Shown: piece by piece, positions 51,001-63,000 of the stretch
How the letters are laid out: each line of letters starts with the position of its first letter
Position numbering within the stretch: the first letter of the stretch is position 1
Source: Dillenia suffruticosa
Taxonomy: Eukaryota > Streptophyta > Magnoliopsida > Dilleniales > Dilleniaceae
DNA length: 64,000 bases
Assembly (NCBI GenBank): GCA_033439265.1
Contig: JAVTVX010000017.1
Location: forward strand, 9,198,001-9,262,000
Reading direction: 5' to 3'
Position numbers and translations under genes: made by a program
Notes under the pieces: generated by a model
Seen by the model: the letters and a program-made list of their open reading frames with translations, nothing else
The model's database searches: none
What the model was told of the DNA's origin: nothing

Positions 51001-54000
51001 TCACCATGACTCTTTCCCTATTGGGACCTGACCCTTAGATATACCAAGAATCCCCTTACCCATACTCTTAATATTAATTGATATCTCTATCCACATTGTT
51101 TCTGAATTATCATAGATCAATTTATCACTTGAATTGATTTATTTTAAAAGTCGTTAATTTTTCACTTTTCAGATTTTACAACTTAATTTTTGGCTCTACA
51201 AATGGACGGTACTTCTTTTGCCTTTTAGACACACGTATATCTAAAACTAGGGGTCCACGTTGAGTTGTCACACTCTCTCCCGATATAACTTTGCAATATT
51301 TACAAGCCATTTTATCACATTTCTTAGTGAAAAAGAAATCTATTTGACTACCATTAGACCCATTTTTATATGTAACAAAGTGCATTTTTCTTTTCTTAAA
51401 AGTAGTGTTTATAACTAGTAAATCGAATGTTGTGCGAACTCTAAAATGGTATCTCGTGCCTCATTCCTACTACCGAATCCAAAGTTTCCATGTACGGTTT
51501 CAAATCCTTCGTTCCTCTCTCCTACATGTTCATTTAAGTCTCCTCCAATAAATAGCTTATATCTATTAGATATGATTTATATAAATTTATCTAAATCCTC
51601 CCAAAATTGTTTTTTACTAATTGTATCTATATCTATTTGAGGTGCATAAAACTAGCTATATTAACTATGTTTTCTCCATCTACTAACTTAACAAGTATAA
51701 TTCTATCTCATTTGTTTCTTATCTCTATCACAACATCTAATAGATGCTTATATATAATTATTCCTATCCCATTCTTACTCTATCACTTCCTGTGTACCAA
51801 AATTTATGATTACAAGGCTCTACTACTTTATCTTTCTCCCTAACCCACTTAGTTTCTTGAAAATACATGATATGAATTTTTCATTTATTCATTGTTTCTT
51901 CAATTTCTTTTAATTTACTAGTCAAAGATTCTATATTCCAAGTGGCTAAACAAATCCTATCTTCATGGACTAGCTTATTTACCCACACCCTAAGATCCCT
52001 TGTTAACTTATCGCTGCATCCATTTGATGTAACATGTCACTGAGGAGGAAACGCTTCAAAAGTATTCATATATTTTTCTCTCATTTTTCATTTGACAAGA
52101 TTTTACACTGGCTGTCGATCTACCACAACTCTACTCCTTTACCCGGACTTAGAACCGGCCATGGCGGAGTTCTTAAAAGTAATGATATATAAAAACAAAT
52201 TAATTGAAAAGATAAATAGTAATAGTAACTCAATACATAAATGAATAAATAGATAGGTAATAAAATGACATATAGATATATGGTAATAAATTAATAATAT
52301 TAATGGTAATAATAGTAATTCGTATGGTTATAGTTATAGTCGTATGAATAATGGTGATACTACTACTAATAGTAGTAACACTAATAACTACAATAATTGG
52401 AATAATATTATTAATAGTAATAGCACTAATAATAATAATAACAATAATAATAATAATAATAATGGATAGTGGTAATAGTGTTAATATTGATAACACAGTT
52501 TATAACAAATGTAATAATAATATTATATCAGTATTATTAATAATATTAGTAATTATTACTAATCCAACACTAGGCAGGGCTTGTTTTGGCTACAGGGGAG
52601 GGGAGTAGGCTATGAGGGGTGGATGGGCAGATGGCTTCGTCTGAAGGCTTTGGGCTTGATGAATTGCAAGTTTCAGGTGGCGTAGATGGTGGAAAGCTTT
52701 GGTTAAAGGCTTTGGCTTCAAAGGATGTTACGTTCACAGGCAGAGAGAAGGATGAAGAGAAGGGTTCTCGTCGGGTCAGTGAAGGAATGGAAAGCATAGA
52801 TCTGGGTCGAAGGTAGGTAGATCTAGAGGGAATGGCTAGTTTGGAGGTCGGAAAGGAGGTAGATATGGCGGTCTAGAAGCTTTGGAGGTAGAGTATGGGG
52901 GATAGGTAGATCTGGGACGAAGGGAGAGATAGAGAGAGAAATAGCACGGTAGAGAGAGAGAGAGAATGGGAGAGAGAGAGAGAGAGAGAAATCTGAGGTT
53001 GGTGTTACGGTTAGGGGAGTATAGATCTTGGGCCAAAGGGGAGATGGAAAAAGAGAGAGAGATCCTGGGCTTCTGAGGTTGGAAGAGGGTGGGTTTCTAG
53101 GGTTTCTAAGGCTGTGGGAAAAGCGAGGTTTGGGGAGAAAGAGAGAGAGATGATGGGAAAGAGAGAACTTACCTGGTCGAGTAGCGTAGGAGAGCTGCTT
53201 AATTGATCGGTCGTCGGGGAGCGGATATAGTAACAGCGAGCGAGCTAGGGAGATAGAGCATATAGAGAGAGAGCGAGACTTGGAAAGAAATGTTAAGAGT
53301 GTTTCAGAATCAATTTGGGTTCATGCTAGGCGATCCATCACCAAACCATTCACTTGTTTAGACATTTGATAGAGACACAGAGCATTGAAGAAAGAGTTGC
53401 ATATAGTATTCATTGACCTATAAAAAATATACGATATAGTTCCCCCTGACATACTATGGTAGGCATTGATGATAAATGAGATCTCTTTGAAATACATTGA
53501 TCTTATAAAAAATATGTATGAGTGAGCCATTACCCATATAAGAACCTGTGAGCATTTAAGTGAACATTAGGTTTCACCAAAATTTGACATTAAGTCCGCT
53601 CCTTTTTATAATAATATAGATAGAATAACAAAAAATATTCAAAATGAAATATCATGATATATGCGCTTTGCCGATAATATAATGCTGATCGATGAAATTA
53701 AGGAGCGTATTAGCGCTAAATTGGAGTTATGAAGGGACATACTAAAATTCAGATAATTTAGATTGAGTCGGTCAAAAATTGAATATATGAGAAATACGTT
53801 TGATGCTAGTTATCAAAATGATGAAAAATTGTTAAGTTGGGACAGACAGGATGTACAAAGAGTGAATATTTTATGTATATTGAGTCAATCATTTAAAACG
53901 ACGATAATATAGATAGGGATGTGAATCATAGGATCCAAGTGGATTGGATGAAATGAAAATGTGCATATGAAATTTTCTACGATCACATGATGTCATTGCA

Positions 54001-57000
54001 ATTGAAGGGGACGTTTTATAGAATCGGAGTAAGAACGATGTTATTGTATGGAACCAAATGTTGGGCTATTTAAAAACAATATGAGTATAAAATAACTGTA
54101 ACTGAAATGATGATATTTAGATGGATGTGTGGTAAAATTAGAAAAGATAGTATTAGAAATGAAGAGATATGTATTAAGCTGGGAGTGAATTCAATTGTGG
54201 ACAATGTAAAAGAATATCATCTAAAGTGGTTTGAACATGTATAATAAAAACCCAAAAACACACCTATTATGAGGAGTGAGACCTTAAATGTAAGTGGTTT
54301 AGCGGAACGTCCGGATAAATCATTGAAAACGTGGATGTAAGTTATCCATAAAGATATGAGTGTCAAGAGTTTAGTTGAGGAGAGGATTTTAGATGAGAAT
54401 AAGTGGTGTAGAGAATCCAAACCAGTTAAATTAATGCACTATTATTATTATTATTACTACTACTATTGCTATTACTATTATTATTATTTTTAAGTTTCTA
54501 CAAATAATTTATTTTTACTTTTTTTTTTACTTCTCTTCTATATTAGTTTTAAATGGCCGACCCTAAAATTTGGGATTAAAACTTAGTTTGTTGTTATATT
54601 TTCTTAATGTATTTTGTGTTAAATAGAACTTCCCAAAAAATTTTTATTTTAGTCAAAATTAAGTTTAGTGTCTCTTCTAGGGTTTCAGAGTATTGGAAAC
54701 TTTTTATTTCAGTAAATTTTGGGTTCTATTATGTTTTAATATTGATCGGGGCATTTTTTAGGAGGCATAGGAGTGCCATTAGGTTGTTCTAGTATGTATA
54801 AATAATGCCTTATCGATGTAAAATGTGAATAGGGTGAATGAATTGATTATAAAGTGTATTGTTTAGTTATTTGTATTAAAGGGAGGTGTGCCTAGGTTGC
54901 TATTTTCTTCTTCTTCTTCTTTGCTTACCTGTTGATCAAAACTCTCTATGATCTTTGATAGGTTAATTCTTCTCTTCAATTTTTAGCCATAAACCCTAAA
55001 TCTTTCTCTTGCTTTCTTCTGCTACAACACTATTACCTTTTACCCACAATTCTTCCAATCATAGGCAAGCTACCCTAGTTGTCCTGCATCGATATAACTT
55101 GTTTTGGTGGAGGGAGTAAGAGAAGCAAACCAATCTCCATACGTTTATTTATTTAGAGATTCCAGTCACAATGTTGCATGTGGAATCCAGTTTGATTATT
55201 GGAAAAATGTAGAACAATATATATATTATATTAGCTCATAGGCATGGACTTCAGATTTAATCTCTTATTTGCATTGTACATAGTCTTTTCCTTTTTCTCT
55301 TTGATATCTTTCTGGATTCACTGGGAAAGGGAGGTGAGGGGTTCGAAATTGCATTTTCTTATACCCATCCGATGTATGCTTTAATCTTTCAGGGCAAAGT
55401 GACACCCTCTGATTCGAAGTTCCTTTTATTGACATGTTCATGTTTCCTTGTTTCTGAGTAATATTTTTCATTCACTTACATTTGAAAAACTTGCAGAGCA
55501 ACCTTATGACAGTATCCCAAATTTCAGTGCAGCAGATGCATTAAGGCTTACAGGGATAGGGAGGAATGAATTTATTGATATCATGAACAAGTGCAGATCT
55601 AAGGTAATGACTATGCTAGTCTCTCGCAGTTGTGCCTTTGGCTATTCTATGTCAGCACATTATATGAATTCTTTATGTTGTAAGCACTGAGTGAGACCTT
55701 ACACTAATTTGCACTGCCACTGAAGGATAGAAGTAACGAGGGAAAGGATTTCTGGAAAACAAACTTGCTGGATTCGATGCTGTTGCTGTTGCTGTTGCAG
55801 CACACTTGTTTCCTTGCTCCTCCATTTGATTTGTCCACTTTCTATTATTCTAGTCTAAAGGAAGATATTTAGACATCAAATAGTTTAACTAAATGACCCT
55901 TATCAACTGGCACATTTAATCCCTAATGTTTAGAATGATAATAACTTGAAAATTACAAACATATCACAGCAATTACACATTCTGGATAGCTTGGCCATGG
56001 GTTGCTAACCTGGCCATAACTTTCTGCTGGAAACTTGGATCGGCACACATTGGTTTGATACGTTAGAAACTAGATGGGCACAATTTTAAAATGAGCTATT
56101 ACGCACCAAATGAATGAAGATAAACCCTTCAAACCAATAGTAGGTCATGCCAATTGGCACTAAGCTGAGTATTTGTGGTGGCTAGAACTGTCGAGTTCAA
56201 TTCCTAACACCTTATGCAGATCTAATAAATTTGTGCTTTATGCTTTATGCGGATGTGTCCAAATTTGTCTCTATATGCTTCAGTTCTTATTAGAATTTAT
56301 TCAGGAGCTCATTATTTTTTTCCTTTGGAGAAATGTATGTGAAATAGACACATCAAAAAGCATTTGCTTTTGTGACAATGGGATCCGGCCATAGTAATTT
56401 TACTACAGAGCAAAAATTTAAAGACAATATTTTATTGCTTAGTTTAATGCACACCTTAAAATTTTTGCATACCGGATTATGTCATCTTGTTAGGGGAATA
56501 ACTGCTGGTTATGTCCTTCAAGTTCGAAATAACTTTTTCTTGTCAATATGCCTTTTCCCTTGTATGAACTTGCCTTAACAATTCATAATAGTTCCTTGAC
56601 TGCTAAGTGACTTTCTTTCAAATTCATGGATAAACTGAAGTTCCTTTATGTCTGTGCTTGGATTTATAGCTATGATTTTGAGGTGCACTGCATGTATGAA
56701 TTTCTTATGCATATTTCTATATCTTGAGCCATCCAGAAAATAATGTGGAAGCTTAACAAGTCAATTGCAAAAGAACTATTACCTACACAGCCAGTTGACT
56801 TTGCAATTGAATCATGGTGGGGCATTTGTCTTGTCAACTTTACGCTGGAAGAGTTTAAGGTTAGACATCTGATGGTCCTAATCTTTGAATCTGAATCTGC
56901 TCTGTGCTTTAGAAATATGACACACACATAGGCACACAAAGGATATATGCGATTAGTTTTGATTCAAAGTGGGGCCTGGGGGAAGCCTCACACTCTCAAT

Positions 57001-60000
57001 CACTGGAAAGAGGCAGTATCACCATGTCATGGGGCTGGTAATTGAATGTGATGTTCATTACAAATGTCAGGGTTATTACTTGTTATTGTTCGAATATGGT
57101 TAAGGTTTATGAAATTAATATTTCTGTTGTTTTCATTTCTATGCTAATGTAGAAACTGTCAGAAGAAGAAATGGTGACAATTGATAAAGTCTGTAAGGAG
57201 GAAGGAAATTCATTCATCCTTTTTGACCCAGAAACTGTAAAGGGGCTTTACCGACGGGGACTTATCTTTTTTGACGTTCCTGTATATCCTGATGACCGCT
57301 TTAAGGGTGAGTTCTCTATACTCTAACCAACTTGAAAGGTACAGGGCATTGCTGTATCATTCTCAACTTCAGATGATGTGCTCATTTATAAATTTCACAT
57401 TCATGTTTATTCTCTGAATAATATACATGTTTCAGATGCTACTGGGGATCCAATTATGGTTTCAGTGTCTAGTTTCTGAAATTGATGTGAGTCAGTTGCT
57501 TTCTTTCTTTTCCCTTAAGTTTTTGTGTTAACTTTATAAATTCAGAAGAAAATTGTAAGCAATGACTTCTTTGGGAAAATTGGAGCTGATATAAAGAACA
57601 TGCAATGATATAAATCAATGTACCTAACGATGCTGCAGATATAAAATGCGATGATTATTGTTGTCCTCTCTCCAGGCCACATTTTTAGTGATAATTGATT
57701 TAACATGGTAAATAAAGGCCTTCAGTATTTTCCTTTTAATGTTTGCACTAGATCTTATATATATGTCCATTTGTTGTGTGCTCGGGGTAAAAACTATTTG
57801 ATCTTAAATGTCATTTTCTTTTTTATTTGGTATTGTTATTGTTATTATTATTATTATTTTAGTTATTTTGTTGCACTGCAAAGACATAGGATTGAAACCT
57901 CTTTCGCCATTCGCATTGTGTGCCATAATTTGAATTTGTCATAATTGTACCGTATGCTCTAGTAAATATATTTTTATTGCCTGGTCCTTCAAGTATGATA
58001 TAAGCTTGAGTACAGAATCTAGTCGATGGATATGATGCAGGGAATTTCTCTATTCCCTTGCTAGAGTTTTCCCTCACTTAGACCCTAGGGTTTGACCGTT
58101 GGCAACTTGTTTCCCAACAAGTTTCCTACCACACTACTTTTATGAGAGTTTATACTTGTCTCTTTATTGATTATACTCCCTTTAAATAGGGACAACTAAG
58201 ATTCACAATAAAATATAATTTTTACTAAAAATAAATGCTTAAAATCGTTCGTAATATGAAAGATTCCAAAACCTGAGGTAACTAATAATTTTTTTTTTAA
58301 ATTGCAATCAACTAAAATAATGAAATTACTATTTTTCTAAATATTTCATTTTTACTGGTTTTTAAATATTCTTCTAAAGGATCTCTTGTTAATGATATAT
58401 ACTTCTAAAATAATTTTTTCCAATAATATCCAAGTGCATATCATTACTCCCCTCTTGAACAAAGAGCTTGTCCTCAAGCTCAAATTCGGGATGCGTCTTC
58501 TCAAGTCTTCAAGAACTCCCAATAAACCTCCTTCCTCGTCCTCTTTTTTGGACTTCCCAGAATCCCCCTTCCGGCAATTTTAGAATCATTAGGACATTCT
58601 TTCGTAACAAGATACTTCACTTGTAGATAGATAGTTACTTGTACGGGCGGATCATCAACTGGTTCCCTAAAGATATTTCCACGAGAGATAAAATCTGTCT
58701 CACAGTTTGTCTCTATTAAAATAACAATTTTGCTGTCATGAATGTATGAACCAATGTTTCCTTCAACGGTAGCCTTGCTGTCATGAATGTCATGAATGGA
58801 AAGCTGAAGATCCGGCCTAAACTTATTATATTCATAGCTATTAAGTCAAGGCACTTTTAAGGGATAGCAGTCCTTCCATCCGGCAAACTACTCCTTTCCT
58901 CCCTTGGTCTGCGAGGATGTGGCTGCTGTTCCTAACCTCTTCGATCTTGTTGTGCCCCAGCTCTCGTTAAAGCCTTTCCATCAGCAAGATTAGTGCTATC
59001 TGCTATTGTTGTAGCAACTTTTTGTTGGATTGCCAGAATTCCTCTACCCTAGCCAGTGGCTGCTCCATTAGTTGCTGAATTCACTGCTCCATTTGTTGCT
59101 TGAATTCCCTCGTGAATCTCTCTATTCAGCTAAACCATTCTGCAGAGTTTTCCATGACAGTGGCTTTGACACCAAATTGATATGAGCTTGAGTGTAGTTT
59201 CTAGTCGATGGATACCCTGCAGGGAATTCCTTTGTTCCCTTGCTAGAGTTTTCCCTCACTTAAACTCTAGGGTTTGACAGCTGGGAACTTGTTTTCTAAC
59301 AAGTTTCCTATTATACTACTTTTATGAGAATTTAGATTTGTCTCTTTATTGATTATATTCCCTTTAAATAAGGGAAAACTAAGATTTACAATAAAATAGA
59401 ATTTTTACTAAAAACAAATCCTTAAAATCATTTTTAATACGAAAGATTTCAAGAACTAACGTAATTACTAATTTTTTTTAAAAGATTATAATCAATTAAA
59501 ATAAGGAAACTACTATTATTTTTAAAATATTTCCTTTTTTCTGGTTTCTAAATATTCTTCTAAAAGATCTCTTTCCGATGATATGCACTTCTAAAATAAT
59601 TCTTTCCTATTATATTTAAGTGCATGTCAAAGTAGTCCTTGATTTCTAGTGGAAGTGAATTCTTACCGCCACTTGAATTATCTCATTTTGGGAGTTTTGC
59701 CCCCTAAAATTATCATTTACATCTCCGACTTAAGTGATGAACTGCCGACTGTTGTGAGCTGCTTTATTCCATATGCTAATTTTTGTCAATTCTGCTGGAT
59801 ATTACCAAAAGTGGCAGCTCTCCGGCTGCAAATTAGGTTATTTATTTTATTTATTTCATTTCTTTATTATTATTATTTTTTTATAATTCCTGTTGCATTT
59901 TTGCAACTTCATGATTTTAATCTGTATTCTGGTTCAGTTTCCAGGCTGGAAGGGTTTGTTTCCAACAGGGACCAGTCTTATGAAGACCCAATTGAGGAGT

Positions 60001-63000
60001 AAGGCTGTTATCCCCGAGAATTTATGCCTTCTGTTCGATTCGAATGTTTAAACTAAAAAATACTAATGTATTATTATGTTGTTTGCCTTTCAGGTTATTG
60101 TATGCTGTTTTTGTTGTTTCAAGTGAGAATGCAACTGTTGCTGAACTGGCTGCAACTTTACAGGCTGATTTATCTCAGCTGCAGGCTGCAGCTTCTTTTG
60201 CCTGTCGCCTCGGATGGGCAGTGAAAGTGATTGATCCAGCATCTGTTCTTCAAGATTCAACAAATATGACTAGCTCTCCTTATGTTACACTTAGTGATGA
60301 CGAAGAATCTCACGCTAGTGTTGGTTCTGCAAGCATGTCCACTGATGGCAATTCTGGCCAACAAATAGATATTACTGGGTCAGAATACAGTGGATCAGTT
60401 TCTGGACTTGCTCGGGTTGCCTTTGTTGTTGATGCCAATATAACTTCATATCTCATGATGGGTTCAGTTTCACCAGGTTTATTTCCTTGCCTCTCTTCGT
60501 CTTGCTCTTTTTACTTTGGTGCAAAAATTGTGTTTTACACCTACTATAAATGCTTTTTCTACTTTGGTTGTAGACAACATCACTCTGTATAAATCCATGA
60601 TTTGCTACATAGAAAAGGAAAATATATGTTACTGTATCAACAATGGGATGGGAAAGTTTTTAGATTTAAAGTGCCTTGTGCCACCTAACAATGGGCATTT
60701 TCTGTGTACAATGCATTTCAGTGATTCAGTGTAGGGGAGAGGGGCAGTTGGAAGATTGAAAGATTTAGGTTTCTTGTGTTGCTGCCCACGGTAGCCAACC
60801 AAAATTGAAATTATCCCTGATTCATCTTGAGGCTTTCTTTCATTTCATGCAAATGTATATTTATTTGGGACTCACTGTCATGAATATTCTTTCATGTGGA
60901 GCATTGTGTATATAGTTGTTGTATTGAATTATTGAGTTTGTTCCATGTGCAAAACTGTGGCCCTTTAGATCAATCTTGACAGGAGAATATGCTTTGGTTT
61001 GTCTCAGTTCTGAAAAGCATCTTGGGTTTCTTCTTTCAGTTGACATTGTTAATGCTTTACGTGCTTCTTTCTCATTCTTAAAGCCTTTTTCTTGCTCTGT
61101 ATTCTGAGCTTTTTTTTCCCTTTCTTTTCCTTTTCAATGATAAAGAAGATCTTTTCTTGAAGTGTGAAAACAAAGCATGTTATTATAATCGCCCATCTTT
61201 CTGATTTATTCTTGAAAGGGCTCTTACAGGCTTGAAATCCCATGCTGTGACTCTCTATGAAGCTGGGAAATTGGGTGATGCCAGTATTGCAGATCTTTGC
61301 AAGGATCTGAGCACCTTAGAGGGAACAAAATTTGAGGGAGAATTGCAGGAGTTCGCAAATCATGCATTTAGCCTTCGCTGTGTATTGGAATGTCTGCAAT
61401 CAGGTGGAGTTTCTACTGATTCAACTGCAGAGGACGATTGTGATGGGAAGGACCGCTTCTATTCTGGCAATGAGGAGCCCACATCTATCACAGCTGATAT
61501 CACATCGACCAAGAAACCGGTTAGACTTGAAAATGATAATTCCACAAATTTAGGATCTCATTACAGCTCCTTTGAGACAGGTACTGACGTTATCAGTGAT
61601 GAGGTCTGTTTAGCCGATAGTAATTGCAACAGTGACGAACTTAAGGCAGGGCTCAACTTGCAGGAATCAGTGCCAGCAGAAGGAATGGAAAATGGAAGAG
61701 AAATATTTAAAAAGAAAAAGAAATACCGTGTGGATATTCTTCGTTGTGAGAGCTTGGCTGCCCTTGCTCCATTAACTCTAGACCGTTTGTTCCATCGTGA
61801 TTATGATATTGTTATGTCAATGATTCCTCTTCCTCTTTCATCAGTTTTGCCTGGACCTACAGGCCCCATACATTTTGGTCCTCCATCGTATTCATTTATG
61901 ACACCTTGGATGAAGTTGGTCTTATATTCTGCTGTTGGTAGTGGGCCACTATCTGTTGTTCTGATGAAGGGACAATGTTTACGACTGCTTCCTGCACCAT
62001 TGGCTGGCTGTGAAAAAGCTCTCATCTGGTCTTGGGATGGCCCTTCAGTGGGGGGATTAGGAGGAAGGTTTGAAGGAAATCTTGTAAAAGGAAGTGTACT
62101 TCTGCATTGTTTAAATTCGCTTTTAAAACACTCAGCCGTGCTTGTGCAGCCTCTCAATAAGTATGACCTTGACGAATCTGGAAAAATCATTACACTAGAT
62201 ATCCCTCTGCCCCTTAGAGACTCTGATGGTTCAATTCCCCCTATAGGGAGTGAGCTGGGATTGTGCACAGAAGAAAGTTCAAAGTTAAACTTTCTACTAA
62301 CTGAGTTGACTGACAAGATGGATTTGTGGACCATTGGTTACATTCGACTTTTAAAACTTTTCAATGAGAATGCTTCAGAAAGTTTTTCACCTGATGAACA
62401 GAAGTATGACTGGGTCCCATTAGGTGTGGAATTTGGGATTCCTCTTTTTAGTCCCAAATTATGCAACAAAATATGTCAACGGGTGGTCTCATCACGGTTG
62501 CTTCAAACTGATGCACTTTCACACCATCATGATGCAATGCAGGGTCTGCGGAAAAGGTTGCGTGATGTTTGTGCAGAATACCAAGCCACTGGTCCTACTG
62601 CGAAGCTTCTAAGCCAAAAAGAACAATCAAAATCCTCTAAAAATCTTATGAATTATGCAAGCGGAAAATGGAATCCTCTTGTGGATCCATCTTCTCCGAT
62701 TTCTGGGGCCACAAGTGAGCATCAGAGGTTGAAACTTGCTCATCGACAGCGGTCACGAACTGAAGTCTTGAGCTTTGATGGAAGCATTCTTAGGTGTGTT
62801 TAAAATCTTTACACCTTTATGTGATTATATCCTCTCTTTCTTTACTTATGCAGAGATAATTCAATCACTTTTTATTTAGTAGCATGTTTTATTTTTCCTC
62901 CATGCACTTTGACAAATGAGTGCAGTTTTTATTCTCTATTTTACTTTTCTTTAGCTTAGTGTCTCAGAATTTAGAGTTTAAGAAGTCTCATAATATTTGA

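Larger units (their letters stand above)
48926..53284 (-). mobile_element. Second RTE-clade LINE, minus orientation, nested in the first
   Basis: Its 3' end at 48926 reads AATGGCCGAACCC plus a short tail on the minus strand, matching the 3' end of the host LINE at about 54550. The reverse transcriptase lies at 49890-50260 ([40 protein letters not shown]), the linker near 50515-50889 and the endonuclease near 51176-51385 ([12 protein letters not shown]). A start-like CCATGGCCGG is at about 52160. It is broken by stops. The 5' limit is placed where the plus-strand LINE resumes; no TSD was resolved. Confidence 0.75.
47324..54596 (+). mobile_element. RTE-clade LINE, 5'-truncated, plus orientation (interrupted)
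   Basis: It is flanked by a perfect 15-bp TSD, TATTTTCTTAATGTA, at 47309-47323 and 54597-54611. The 5' end lies inside the endonuclease domain ([15 protein letters not shown] near 47370). The linker and early reverse transcriptase run to about 48925 (LWERVIQ). The body resumes near 53285 with [19 protein letters not shown] (53664 onward) and the C-terminal LYGTKCWAI-type motif. It ends in ATT repeats and the family 3' end AAATGGCCGACCC. Many stops and shifts. The 5' truncation and intact 3' end are typical of target-primed reverse transcription. Confidence 0.82.
44535..55067 (+). mobile_element. Degenerate Ty3/gypsy LTR element (with nested LINEs)
   Basis: The left LTR (44535-about 45164) and right LTR (47113-47323 plus 54612-about 55067) share TGATGGAGCAGCCATA at the head, AGACAAAGTCT, and AGGCAAGC at the tail. 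The right LTR is split by a LINE. A polypurine tract, CGAGGGGAGAAA, sits just before the right LTR. The 1.9-kb interior has gag and protease remnants but no reverse transcriptase or integrase, so it is internally deleted. I found no clean TSD. Confidence 0.75.
57996..59629 (-). mobile_element. Small LTR retrotransposon carrying an EF-Ts fragment (copy 2)
   Basis: LTRs at 57996-58443 and 59178-59629 enclose 734 bp. The TSD is a perfect AAGTA at 57991-57995 and 59630-59634. The LTRs start TGATAT and end ATATCA (left) or ATGTCA (right). In minus orientation a primer-site-like TTTGGTGTCAAAGCCACTG follows the 5' LTR, resembling the initiator-Met tRNA site TGGTATCAGAGC. A polypurine AAGAGGGGAG precedes the 3' LTR. 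It carries an EF-Ts fragment, with [14 protein letters not shown] readable near 58660-58720, and a gag-leader ORF broken after nine codons. There is no pol. It lies antisense in FAM91 intron 6. Confidence 0.88.

Noticed and set aside
52351-52608. Ile-rich open frames on both strands
   Set aside because: Produced by TAA/AAT microsatellite sequence.
61801-62334. 177-codon minus-strand ORF
   Set aside because: It lies wholly antisense to FAM91 exon 9, whose protein is clearly conserved.
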